In this document: piece after piece, positions 11,988 to 22,270 of the stretch
How positions within the stretch are numbered: the stretch's first letter is position 1
Layout of the letters: each line of letters begins with the position of its first letter
NCBI GenBank assembly: GCA_030789695.1
Contig: CM061142.1
Coordinates: 572,685,281-572,749,280, forward strand
Source: Scilla litardierei
Lineage: Eukaryota > Streptophyta > Magnoliopsida > Asparagales > Asparagaceae
DNA: 64,000 nt
Reading direction: 5' to 3'
Translations under genes and position numbers: made by a program
Notes under the pieces: generated by a model
The model's input: only the letters and a program-made list of their open reading frames with translations
Databases searched by the model: none
Told to the model about the DNA's origin: nothing

Positions 11988-12015
11988 GTGCCCTTGGGGC
12001 ACAGGTTATGACTAG
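11988..12015 (+). mobile_element. Candidate Helitron 3' terminus
   Basis: A perfect 6-bp stem (GTGCCC at 11988-11993, GGGCAC at 11997-12002) with a 3-base loop is followed nine bases later by CTAG (12012-12015) and then T. A short hairpin shortly before CTRR, inserted before a T, is the standard Helitron 3' end. The 5' end and any Rep/helicase coding are not visible, so this would be a non-autonomous copy. Confidence 0.45.
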
Positions 12016-13146
12016 TATATATATATAAGGCAGCTTATGCATCCCAGACCAGACGATCTTAGGGCATCGGGTTATGAAGAACCACTCGGGTCTTTTATTT
12101 AGAAATTTTTTTTTTGATTTTTTGACTTTTTTCATGTTTTTGGGATTTTGCAGACTCGCGTAAACGCGATGGAATACAAAGCACAATCAAAGATCGTTAT
12201 TAGCTATATACAAAAGAAAAAGAAAAATATAGAGTTCGGGACATGTTTAGCTTCAGAATTTCTAATCAACGCTACTCAAGTGTCGTGGGTTATCCAAATT
12301 CTTTTGAACTACTATTCATTATGAAAAGTGTTGTTATCACATAATCATGCAATTTCATTCAAACTTCGATTAGATCACGCAAATTCAGCTTAACTGTTTC
12401 GAGAATATTCATTGTAGAGAAATGAATTCAAACTATGAAAAAGCATATTAAACTAACATTCTATTCAAGGAGTTAAATCTAATCCATCAAAGCATGAAGT
12501 TCGAAATAAAATCCATCTTATATTTTCAACGAAGCATAATAGACTCAAAAAAATGCTATGTGAGTGTGTAAAGAATTAGTTGAGTGTGTGTAGCTTATAG
12601 TGCAATCATAGGAGAATCATCTCTAGTCTAAAAAAGAAGAAAAGATGAGAAAGAAAAATGGGAAAACAAGCATGCAAGCACTCAAAAGAGAAAAAAATGA
12701 AATGATGATTCTAAAAAAGAGGAAAATAAGTGGAAAATGGTATAAAAAATAAAGAAGAGACTAAAAATAAAGAAAGCAAAAACCCCCCAACTAAACGTAG
12801 GAGTGTCCTTACTGCTGAGAACAACAGCCAGTCGAATGGTAAAATTGAAGGGTGGGTGGGTGGGTGAAAAGAAAAATAAAAAATGAAATGAAAATAAAGT
12901 CCTAAAGAAGAAAAATAATAAAGAAAAAATAATCCTAATGCAACTATATGATCTAAATGCCTACATGCAACATGCACACAAATGACACAATGATATGGAT
13001 GCAGCAAAATGTGTTCTCTCCCAAGCTATCTGAAGCGATGCCCTGAAAGTGTAGACATATGGGCACAGAAAAATAGGGGAGAACTAGAGCAAAATATCAA
13101 ATCAGACAGCCGCACCACCCTCTGGATGTGGTGGTGGGGCTCGCTA
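12016..13146 (-). other. 3' non-coding part of Athila-type element B
   Basis: Purine-rich and T-rich tracts with no ORF. The layout matches the 3' non-coding region of element A: a T-rich block with GGATTTTGC (about 12100-12160), a GTGTCGTGGG block (about 12280), a CCCAAGCT tract (13020-13027, seen as AGCTTGGG on the minus strand), then CACCACCCTCTGG (about 13114) just after the ORF end. The element's own 3' LTR is not found to the left, so B seems truncated near 12016. Confidence 0.5.
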
Positions 13147-15148
13147 TTATGGACCAGATGTGGCATAAGATGGTGGTACTGATGGTACTGGAGGTGGCAC
13201 TGGTGGTGCAGCTAGTGCAGCTGGTGCTATTGGCGATGCAGCTGGTGCTACTGGCGGTGCAGCTCGTGCTCGGAGAATGTCTAAAATAGCCCTAACATCC
13301 TGCTGAATCCCCTGTACTGCAAAATGATAGGTAGAGACTGCCTGAGCGAGGGCGGCGAAGTCACTCCTCATGGCGGTAACCTCAGTCTCTACCGCAGTCA
13401 AACATGCATCAGTGCTACAGGAACGGCCAGATAGGCGGGTGCAACTAGTCTCGCCCCTCTCCCTATGTGGTCATACATGTGCACAAGGACAAAGAATAAG
13501 CTCAGGGGAGGGCGATCTATGTGGGATCTCCACAGATGTGGGGACATGAATAAGCTTAGGTGCAGATGTGGGAATGGATAGGATCTCAACAGATGTGGAC
13601 GTCATGGTGATAGAAGTAGGGACAGATACCACGATGCTATCAGAAAATATAGCAGTAATGGGTGTGGTAATGCTCTCAGACCGAAGCACAGATGCTACAG
13701 GTGTAGACTCGACACAAATAGAAACAATGGGTATGGAGTCCACAGATGCAGAGACAACAGATGTAGGGACAGCAGACATTGAAACACCCTTAGAGATGGG
13801 TGGTGTAGACGATGGTGCAGGTAAAGGAATTTCAGGGGTGGTGGTGGCAACTGCTTTCTCAGAACTCTCAGCAGTGGTGGTGGTGGATATGGTTGTTGGA
13901 GCACTAGCAGCTGTGGGGACAGATGAGCTCGCTACGAGAACAGAAGTGGTTGTTGTGGCTACTCTCTCAGGCTCTCCCTCATCGTCACTAATATCCCAAT
14001 CACTATCTCTCTCCTAAGCAATCTTTCCCTCAGGCTCAAGGTCATGGATGGGAGGAATAGGTGCATCCAGAAGAATCCAACCCATATGAACCTCCTCAAT
14101 ACGAGTCCTATCAGGGCTCGGTAGGATCATGTGCTGCTCACGAGCGGGACCTACAAGATAGACCCAATGTCGGTGACCATGGGGCCTAATGATGTGCATC
14201 TGTGCAAGCATGTCTGACGTCAAAGTAGTGGGCCCAGGCGTCTTCACAAGATTGGCTGGAAGATCTAGTCCTAGCATAAGGGCGAGGAGCATGAAGAAAC
14301 CACCACAACATATCTCCTTCGAAGAGGAGGCCGTGGATAGTATGTTGTCACACAACCAATGGGCTGCATCAGAAAGGAGGTAAGGGTGAATGGTGCCGTC
14401 ATCATGAAGTCTGATGGGCATGGTCAGCCCCCTCAGATGGATCAACTCAGTGGTGGAGATGGTGCCGGGCTCAGGCCTACAAAATATGATCATAGCTAAG
14501 TGGCGCTGAGCATAGCAGACACACAGATGAATGATAGATGATGCTTTTGAGCTGGGGCTGAAATGTGGTAGGCCAGTGATCTTCACCCAGAAACGATTAG
14601 AATTGAAGGAAGATGTATCTGTGTCCGGTGCACAGGTTAAATCAGGATCGGGGATTGGAGGCCAGCTAAATAAGGCTTGGAGCATGTCGTAGGTCACCTC
14701 TACGTCATGATCCAAGATCATAAATGAAATACTCCGAGGAATTCTAAAAATAGAACTTAACGCCTCCAATGTGAGACGAACGTAAGTGTTCACAGTCACC
14801 GATAAGAAATCCCCAACCTATGGCTCGATAGAGCATATGCACTCCCTCAATCAACCCTAAGCTCTCTAAGGCGGGGATATCAGTAAACCAGTGGAAATGA
14901 TAGGACGCCTTGTTATGGCCTCAAATGTCATCCTTAAATATAATGCCATACGTCTTCAATGCAACCTGAGGGGGCTGGGGTGGAGGTGTGGGTGTGGGAT
15001 CATGTGTGGGTGGGGGTGGAGATGGTGCATGCTCAAGTGGGGGTAGAGATGGTGTGCATGCACGTGCCTACCGAGAGGAAGAAGCACCGGTATCACCGGT
15101 CTTTCACTTCTTCGTCAGGGGTTTCCGACCACGTGTTCTAGGTGGCAT
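13147..15148 (-). pseudogene. Accessory ORF of element B, Athila ORF-1-like
   Basis: The minus-strand ATG at 15148 begins MPPRTRGRKPLTKK and soon meets a stop. The stretch from about 14990 to 14800 (SLGLIEGVHMLYRAIGW) continues in a second frame. From 14799 to 13147 one frame is kept with only two stops, TAG at 14014-14016 and TGA at 13471-13473. The body (TYVRLTLEALSSIF, TTELIHLRGL, ICCGGFFMLLALMLGL) resembles the Athila ORF-1 family of plant gypsy elements. It is followed by an acidic patch (DWDISDDEGEPER), a long Ser/Thr/Val-rich linker and a C-terminal coiled coil with a Pro/Ala-rich tail. No membrane segment is evident. Molecular function unknown. Confidence 0.65.
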
Positions 15149-15969
15149 GGTTTACAAATGATGCGAACGAAAGTGAATCACGAAATATAGTACGTAAGAA
15201 ATGATGTGATCCAGTAAAGGAGCGAGTGTACCAAGCTATTTCATGAAGCGAAGCGATCGTTCGGAAGTGAACAACTCGTGCGATGCCTAGAAAGCGAATC
15301 CTCCCCCAAGCTTGTTTGAAGCTAATCCAAGCCCAGAACGACATCTTCCTAGCAACCTGCACAACAAAAAATAAGGAGATTAGTTGCAAATTTTTGAAAT
15401 TTATGAAGAATATGGTTGAAATTGAGATTGGGATGTTGGGGGGAAAGAGAGAGAGATGGAGAGATGGGATAAGAGAAGGAGATGGAGAGATGAAGGGGGA
15501 AGGAGATGGACCGAGTGGTTTGGCTACTCGGTTGGGCTACCGTCGATGGTGGAAGTGAAAGGGGTGATGACTGCCATCGGCGAAAGGGGTGAGAGAGGGG
15601 GAGAACTCGATCGAGTGGTTTGGAGTTGAGAGAATGAGAGAAAGAGAAGGGGGCTTTAGGGTTTTAATGAGGGACTCGGGTCGAGTTAAGGCACTCGATC
15701 TGAGTTGCATAGGATTAAGTGCGGGCCCCGTTGCCCTTAAGCGGTCACTTGGTCGAGTGACCCAAGTCACTCGACCGAGTAGGAAATGAGGCAGGGAGCC
15801 ATTTTTTTCATTGTTCTGGCGAAATTGCCACTCTGACCGAGTGGCCTATTCCACTCAGCCGAGTAGAATTAATGAAAGAACATTGTTTGTCATTGCTCTG
15901 CAGACTCCTCGACGCAGACACATTGCAGGCCGGTTCGCGCCCTCGCTTCCGATAGAATGGGAAGCGGGG
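15149..15969 (-). promoter_or_regulatory. Upstream region of the element B accessory ORF with CTCGACCGAG-type array
   Basis: About 350 bases of leader (15149-15500) precede an array of short words, several in inverted pairs: GACCGAGTGG and CTACTCGG (15512-15530), CTCGATCGAGTGG (15606), ACTCGGGTCGAG and CACTCGATC (15673-15700), CACTTGGTCGAGTG and CACTCGACCGAGTAGG (15747-15782), GACCGAGTGG and CCACTCAGCCGAGTAG (15835-15867). The same words occur in B's LTR. On the minus strand a weak TATA-like ATTAAAAC lies near 15663-15672. Around 15900-15976 the text changes to a sequence ending GGGAAGCGGGGCGTGACA, like the right end of a Tekay-type LTR, which may mark a deletion junction. Confidence 0.5.
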
Positions 15970-16376
15970 CGTGACAAGGAGTCACCACTAGGATCGTTGA
16001 GTGTCGATACTAGGTCATAATTCTTTGGTTGGATTTGGTTCTTAGGGTGAGATTGTCGAATCTTATATGTGAAATCATAGCCAACTATCGTTGAACTACT
16101 CATCTAACGTATCACGTGCTTAGCCCCACCATCGTGGATGACCTCGCACGTGACACATGCATTACAATCGACAATTACTTCCCAATCTCCACTCATGTCA
16201 CTATCATGAATTAGAGTTTCGGTCTGTGATGTGATGGCTCTTATTGATGCTACTATCGTAGATCATCAATTATGGATATAGGGTATCGGTGGAAACCTGT
16301 AAATTGCGTGCCACTATCGTAGATCACAAGCCCTAAGTGAATCCACCAATGACCCTAATCAAGTCTATATGGCAAT
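15970..16376 (-). repeat. Element B LTR, piece 1 (U5 side)
   Basis: Leftmost piece of the split B LTR. The left boundary is approximate. It contains ATCGTAGATCA and ATCATGGATCA-type repeats that continue in piece 2. Piece 1 ends in GCAAT (16372-16376), the target duplication of the Tekay insertion; GCAAT recurs at 26645-26649. Confidence 0.5.
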
Positions 16377-19169
16377 TGTCATGGTCTGTTTTCGATAGTA
16401 CGCTTTTCAGGCACGTGGTCTTGTTCGTGCACGTATTTATTTTAGACCTTGTTTGTATCCGAACCCTTTGGTGTAATATGCCGTTGTGACCCTCTCGAAG
16501 AGTATTAAATTGTGAAATTATTTTGGAACGTCATTTCACGGGTCGTTCTCCCACGATTTGACTTTGTTTGAAGAGGCGTCGTGATTTTCACTTTTGTCAT
16601 GTGGCTTTTTTATTTTTAGTTTCGTTTCTCGTCGTTGAACTTTTGATCAGTCTTCTTAGTTTCGTTTCTCTCGTCAATACGGTCGCCCCAGTATTTATTT
16701 CATAATTTTAGGGCTCCGTTTGACCCACTTTCACTTTTTTCCCAGTTTAAATATTGGTTAACCCTAAGTATCACATGGTTTCTTTCCCCCAATAATTAAT
16801 TGCTAATGATATTCATCCAAATGTTGACTTAGCCACTTTTTCCCCACATGGCCGCACATACCCAGGGAGAGAGAGAGGGTGTGAGATCTTGGGGTTTTAA
16901 TAATTTATAATAACAAATTTTTTAACCTAAAACAACCCTAACTACCCTAACCTAGACCCCCCCACGTGATCAGCCCCCTCTCCATTATTTAATGGACCTA
17001 GGGTTATTTCTTTTCTCTCCCAACATCTTAAACGCAGCCGCCCTCATTTTTTTTCACACACAGCACACAAAAACCCCGTCGCCCCCTATATTTCTCTCGC
17101 CTTCTTCCTCAGTTCGCCACCGACCAGCCCTAGGATGCCCCCCCGACCTCCCTCTGACCACTGCACCGCCATGGACCCCCGACCCCCACCGGTCTTCGCC
17201 CCCGTTCGTCGGAAAACACGCTGCGTGCGTGAGTTACGGCAGCAGCAACTCGCCGTCACCGCGGCTGTTCCGGCGCTGTCGCCGCCGTGAGTCAGCCCCC
17301 GTCGACCCCCTTGGACCCCATGCCACCGACAGTAGCCCCCTCTGGCCGTCCAAGCTTCGAAACAGCGAGTTTTCGCTGTTTCACGTTCTAACAACATCTC
17401 GACGCGTCGTTAATCTGATCTCGTCGCCCTCTCTCGCTGTTGGATCGTTCCGACAGCCCCCTACCTCGCCTAGAGGTGTTCCTCGACGTCACGATCAGCC
17501 TCTACGACGCTCAACATCGTAGTTTTCGTGTGCGTCGACCCCTTCGTCCTCGTTCGTCGTTACGGCTTCCCGTGTGCCGTAGATCTTCAACCGTCCACTT
17601 TGCTCGCTGGTTTGGACTCTTCTCGCTGATCTCGTCGCTGTTCAAGGATTGGCGATCGTGAATCATATTTTGGAATCTGAATCAGGAGCGCTATCTTTAT
17701 TCCAACCCCTGACGTCGCTACCCGACGTTAGTGTAGCTCTCGCGTCGTGCAATGGTACATTTCTGATCTCTTAGGACCCTCAACCAATGAATGTTAATCA
17801 AGATTAAAATCAGTATTTAAATTGCTTAGTAAATCACTAATGAATATAATCTAATTTGGGACTGTAGATTGGTGAATCCGAGCACATAGGTAGATTGGAC
17901 TGATTGAACGGTGTTTCCAGAATAGCTGATTGCAGGCAAGTGAAACTTGCCAACTTGTGTTTAGGCCATGTTTTAGGCTATCCCTCGTTTTTAGTGTAAA
18001 AGAGACTAGACGATGAAATGATAGTCGCCTAGACGCAACTTCAAGATCTAGCTTTACAACGAAGCTAGATCTAATAACCTGACATGCCATTTATACATTT
18101 TGCATGTCACATTTAATTTCTATATATGTACGCACTTTATCCGATACCCTGCCATACCATTCATACATTTTTCCTGTCACGTTTAATTTCTATATCTGTA
18201 CGCACTTTATTTATACTCTTGCCATGCCATGCATCCTAACATGTCAATTTATGCTTGAATGTTTGCTTTCGTAGCACACGCTACTTGTACTTCGTTATTA
18301 AGGCTAGGCACCTGCGTTACAGGCACAATCCTATGCCAAGTAAACTTCCTGGCTCGTGAAACAGAAGCGGGCTACGTGTGTTGGTCAAAAGCCAATGCCC
18401 GATTACACGTGGATGGGTAGGGTTAAGCGATCACTTGAGCGTAGGAGTTGGCCCGTACAGCCGCTCCAGCCAAAGGGCGTAAACTCTGTGCACAACGTGC
18501 TTACTTGTCTTGTAAATCCATGTGAATGTTTTAGTAGTTTTGCTACCCTTGCCTTGTCATACTTGTTGCACTTTCTTACTTGTTGCATCCATGCCTTAAA
18601 CTGCCATGTCATCGCATATTTTAGAACTGCTAGGTTGTTTTCCCTTTCTTTTAGTTTCCTTGCACAAAGTCTCTTGTAGACTTTGCTGGCATGCGCCCTC
18701 GTCTCTTTTGGGTGTCGCATGTTAGTTGCTGAGCCAGAGCCCGTTGCTGAGGACGAGGTGTTTGCTGAGGCTGAGCCTGAGTCCAATGTTGATGTGGAGT
18801 TCGAGGACACCTGCGACCAGTCGTAGAGACTTCTTTCTATGTTGCTTTCTGCTTAGTTCTTGTTAGGTTGTTGGTGCGTAGTGCCTTTCCCTTTTCCGTA
18901 TGTTTATTTCTGTTGGCCATGCTTGGGGCCTTTTAGACTCTTTTATACCTGGTGGGTTTTCTGCGATGTTTGAACATTATTTGTGGACATTTTGAGATTG
19001 GAATAACTTTATCTATCTCTCTTCTTTTATTATTATTTTTGTTCTGTTCGTAATTGCAAGGAACTTTACTTGGTTATACCAGACGTTTTACAGACTGTAG
19101 TCTCACAGCTTCAAGTCTGAGCGGACTTTTCACGCCTCGCTTTCCGTATTTGGGAAGCGGGTCGTGACA
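16377..19169 (+). repeat. 5' LTR of the Tekay element
   Basis: Starts TGTCATGG and ends GTCGTGACA, an imperfect terminal inverted repeat. It includes a GC-rich, pyrimidine-rich block (about 17040-17660) with open frames that are not conserved as protein. This block is a leader-like part of the LTR and has counterparts in the LARD LTRs. Confidence 0.93.
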
Positions 19170-19192
19170 GGTTTTATTGGTGGCACATGCAG
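19170..19192 (+). promoter_or_regulatory. Putative primer-binding region of the Tekay element
   Basis: Directly after the LTR comes GGTTTTATTGGTGGCACAT followed by GCAGG. A near-identical stretch lies at the same place in both LARD-like elements (minus strand, next to 43853 and 52700), which argues it is functional. It contains TGG but does not match the initiator tRNA-Met sequence normal for plant chromoviruses, and I cannot name the tRNA. Confidence 0.4.
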
Positions 19193-19315
19193 GTCCCTTC
19201 TTGCAACTACGAATTATCCGAACAACGATAATAATAATAGAACGTCCATTAAATAAATTAAAACGTCCAAGTCATAAGCCTTGAGTCTAATTTTAATCGT
19301 TTTCTATGTCACTAG

Positions 19316-20259
19316 ATGGCTGGAAGACTACATACCCGAGCTGGTGGTGGGCCAACCCGTGATGAGGTACCGGATAGAGAGCCCACCAATGCTGAAGTCA
19401 TGAGGATGATGCATCAGATGATGCAGGTGCAGCAGGGCATGCTTCAGAATGCCCCTCGCTTCGAGCCGGGAGCGAAGCAGTTTCGGGAGCTGGGCCCGAC
19501 CTATTTTGATGGATCTGAGGACCGTTGGCTGCAGAGGAGTGGATCCAGAATACGGAGGATAATCTGTGGATGTCGAAGAACAACCCGGCTGGATGGGTTG
19601 AATTGGTGAAGAAGCAGCTCAAGGATAATGCCCGCAGCTGGTGGGATGCAGAGGAGGAGCTATTGGTGAAACCTATACCTTGGGCTACTTTCAAGGCTAG
19701 GTTCAATGAGGAGTATTTCCCGAAGGCTGTCAGGAGGGAGATGTTGCAGCGATTCATTGATCTGAAGCAGGGAAATCTATTGGTGGACCAGTATCATCAG
19801 GAGTTCACCAAGCTGAGTCGATTTGCACTGAAGATGGTGCAGGATGCCGAGGAGAGAGCTCAGAGGTTTCTGCAGGGTCTTTCCTTAGATTTGCAGAGCC
19901 TGATGTCTTCGTCAGATTTGGAGTCTTATCAGAAGTTGCTGGTAGCTGCTAGGAGGCAGGAGCTGATTACGAGCCAGAAGAGAGGGCAGACTTCTGGAGC
20001 TGGGAAGAGGCATATGGAGCATGTCAGAGCAGTGGTTAGGCCAGGGTTCAAGCCTAACTAGTCGGTGCAGTTCAAGAGGCCAGGTGGGCCTACTCAGAAG
20101 ACTTTCCATTTCTGCGGCAAGACTGGGCATGTCAAGGAGCAGTGCAGGAAGATGTTGGGACAGTGCTTGGTTTTTGGTAATCCTACTCATGTCATGAAGG
20201 ATTGCCCGAAGTCCAAGCAGCCATGGAGAGGACCAGTTGCAGCTCAGCCGTTGCAGTAG
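19316..20259 (+). pseudogene. Tekay gag, frameshifted and with stops
   Basis: ATG at 19316 gives MAGRLHTRAGGG and a typical gag start. Near 19523 a one-base loss shifts the frame; homology resumes from 19525 with the retrotransposon gag domain (ARSWWDAEEELL, PWATFKARFNEEYFP, LKQGNLLVDQYHQEFTKLS). A TAG at 20059-20061 separates this from two zinc knuckles (CGKTGHVKEQC, then a second whose second Cys is Phe). The first knuckle also appears to have lost its first Cys. Gag normally forms the cytoplasmic particle; this copy cannot. Confidence 0.9.
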
Positions 20260-20924
20260 AGAGCACCGGTACCTGCTGGACGTGGGACAGCCCTTGTTCT
20301 GCAGAAGCAGGCTTTTCAGCCGAGGAGGCAGGCCTTCCTGATGACTGCAGTTGAGGCTGAGGCTGAGGATGAGGTTTTTGCTGGTAACCCTCAGTCTAGT
20401 TTGTTTCTTTCCTTAGTTAATCTTGTTTGTTAGAATATGTTTGGTTGCTAGAATATATTATGTTTGCTACAGTAGGATTTGATTGTTAGATTGTTTGTTA
20501 GGTGTGATTTTGGTTTGCACATTCCCTGCATGAGTCCTCTTCGACTCTGGTCCATTGATGTGCATTATATCCCGGAGCTTCGTGACAAGCTTCCTTGTCA
20601 ACTTCCCCTCTTCCCAAGATTTGGTATATTGTTACAGGGAATGGCGTGATCTCGGTGCATCGTGGTTGCAAGTCTTGTCCTTTGGTGGTCTGTGGACATA
20701 AGCTTTACGCTGACTTTATTATCCACGACATCATCAACTATGACGCCATCCTTGGGATGGACTAGCTTGGGATTTTCTACGCCACGATCGATTGCCGACG
20801 GAAGAAGGTGGTGTTAGAGATTCCAGGTCATCCGGTGTTTGAGTTCAGTCGAGATAGCAGTTCGCTTGGTCCTGTCAAATTTCGGGCCAAGCCGGTAGAG
20901 ATCTTCGCCATGCAGATGGAGTAA
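20260..20924 (+). pseudogene. Degenerate gag tail and protease remnant of the Tekay element
   Basis: The first part (20260-20400) is an acidic gag tail. Between 20400 and 20520 the text is AT-rich and unlike protease, and the catalytic D-S/T-G segment is not recognisable. The C-terminal protease part is visible from about 20670 (CGHKLYADFIIHDIINYDAILGMD), followed at once by a TAG (20762-20764) where a Trp codon is usual. Confidence 0.7.
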
Positions 20925-22270
20925 TGTAGACCAGCTGTGGTGAGAGAATTCGACGACATCTTCCCCGAGGAGATGTCAGGACTGCCGCCCGATCGAGCTC
21001 TTAAGTTTTAGATCGATCTTATTCCGGGAGCGCAGCCCATTTCGAAGGCACAGTATCGTATGGCTCCAGCAGAGTTGGAAGAGTTGCGTAGGCAGCTGGA
21101 TGAGCTTTTGCAGAAGGGGTACATTAATCCTAGCGTGCCTTCGTGGGGATCACCGGTGTTGCTGGTGAAGAAGAAGGATGGATCGCGTCGTATGTGCGTG
21201 GACTACAGTGAGCTGAATGCCGTCACCATCAAGAATAGATATCCATTGCCTCGTATAGATGACATCTTTGATCAGCTTGGAGGATCGAGAGTGTTCTCTA
21301 AGTTGTACCTGAGGAGTGGCTATCACCAGCTGAAGGTGAGGAAGGAAGATATCCAGAAGACAGCGTTTAGGACGAAGTATGGTCACTACGAGTTCGTGGT
21401 TATGCCTTTCGGTGTAACCAATGCACCCGCAGTTTTATGAACCTGATGAATCTGATCTTCTATGACCTTCTAGATAAGTTTGTCGTTATCTTTATTGACG
21501 ACATCTTGATCTATTCAAGGTCGGAGGAAGAGCATGCATCGCACTTGAGGACAGTATTGGAAATTTTGAGGAAGCATCGTTTGTATGCTAAGTATTCCAA
21601 GTGCGAGTTCTGGCTTGATAGGGTTGCTTTTCTTGGGCATGTGGTGTCAGGAGATGGAATATCAGTGGATCCTGAGAAGATTAAGACTATCAGAGAGTGG
21701 CCGGTTCCGCGGTCAGCATCAGAGATCAGGAGTTTCCTTGGGCTTACAGGTTATTATTAAGGACTTTTCTCGGATTGCTGAGTCGATGACTCGATTGATG
21801 AGGAAGGATGTGCTGTTTGTCTGGTCAGATGACTGTGAGGAGGCCTTTGCTATTCTGAAGACAAGATTAACATCAGCGCATGTTCTTGCTGTGCCCGACC
21901 AGAGTGGAGGATTTGAGATCTTTTGCGATGTTTCTGGCAAAGGTCTTGGATGTGTTTCGCATCAGCATGGGCACGTGGTTGCGTATGCTTCTCATCAGCT
22001 TAAGGCTCACGAGAAGAATTACCCGACGCACGATTTGGAGTTGGCTGCAGTCGTATTTGCGCTCAAGATTTGGAGGCATTTCTTACTGAGTAAGAAGGTG
22101 AAAATCTTCACCGACCACAAAAGCTTGAAATATATCTTTACATAGAAGGAGCTCAACATGCGACAGCGTCGATGGTTAGAGCTCATGGCCGATTATGAGA
22201 TCGACTTGCAGTACCATCCTGGCAAGGTGAATGTGGTTCAGGATGCACTGAGCGGACTCCCAGCGGTGAT
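20925..22270 (+). pseudogene. Tekay reverse transcriptase and RNase H, broken
   Basis: Reverse transcriptase blocks are clear: [56 protein letters not shown] and the catalytic FIDDILIYS near 21495. In the block before SGYHQL the usual catalytic Asp is Tyr ([12 protein letters not shown], near 21301-21330). Frames break at about 21435 and about 21760. RNase H follows ([49 protein letters not shown]), ending in a TAG at 22143-22145. Thumb and connection residues run on to about 22270. The protein would be inactive even without the frame breaks. Confidence 0.92.

Noticed and set aside
13568..14017. 149-codon plus-strand frame rich in Val, Thr and Asp
   Set aside because: Antisense of the Ser/Thr-rich linker in the B accessory ORF; that minus-strand frame joins blocks with recognisable motifs on both sides.
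16992..17522. 176-codon open frame in the Tekay 5' LTR
   Set aside because: Pro/Ser/Arg-rich composition from GC-rich LTR DNA. The 3' LTR copy does not keep the frame to the same extent, and there is no known domain.
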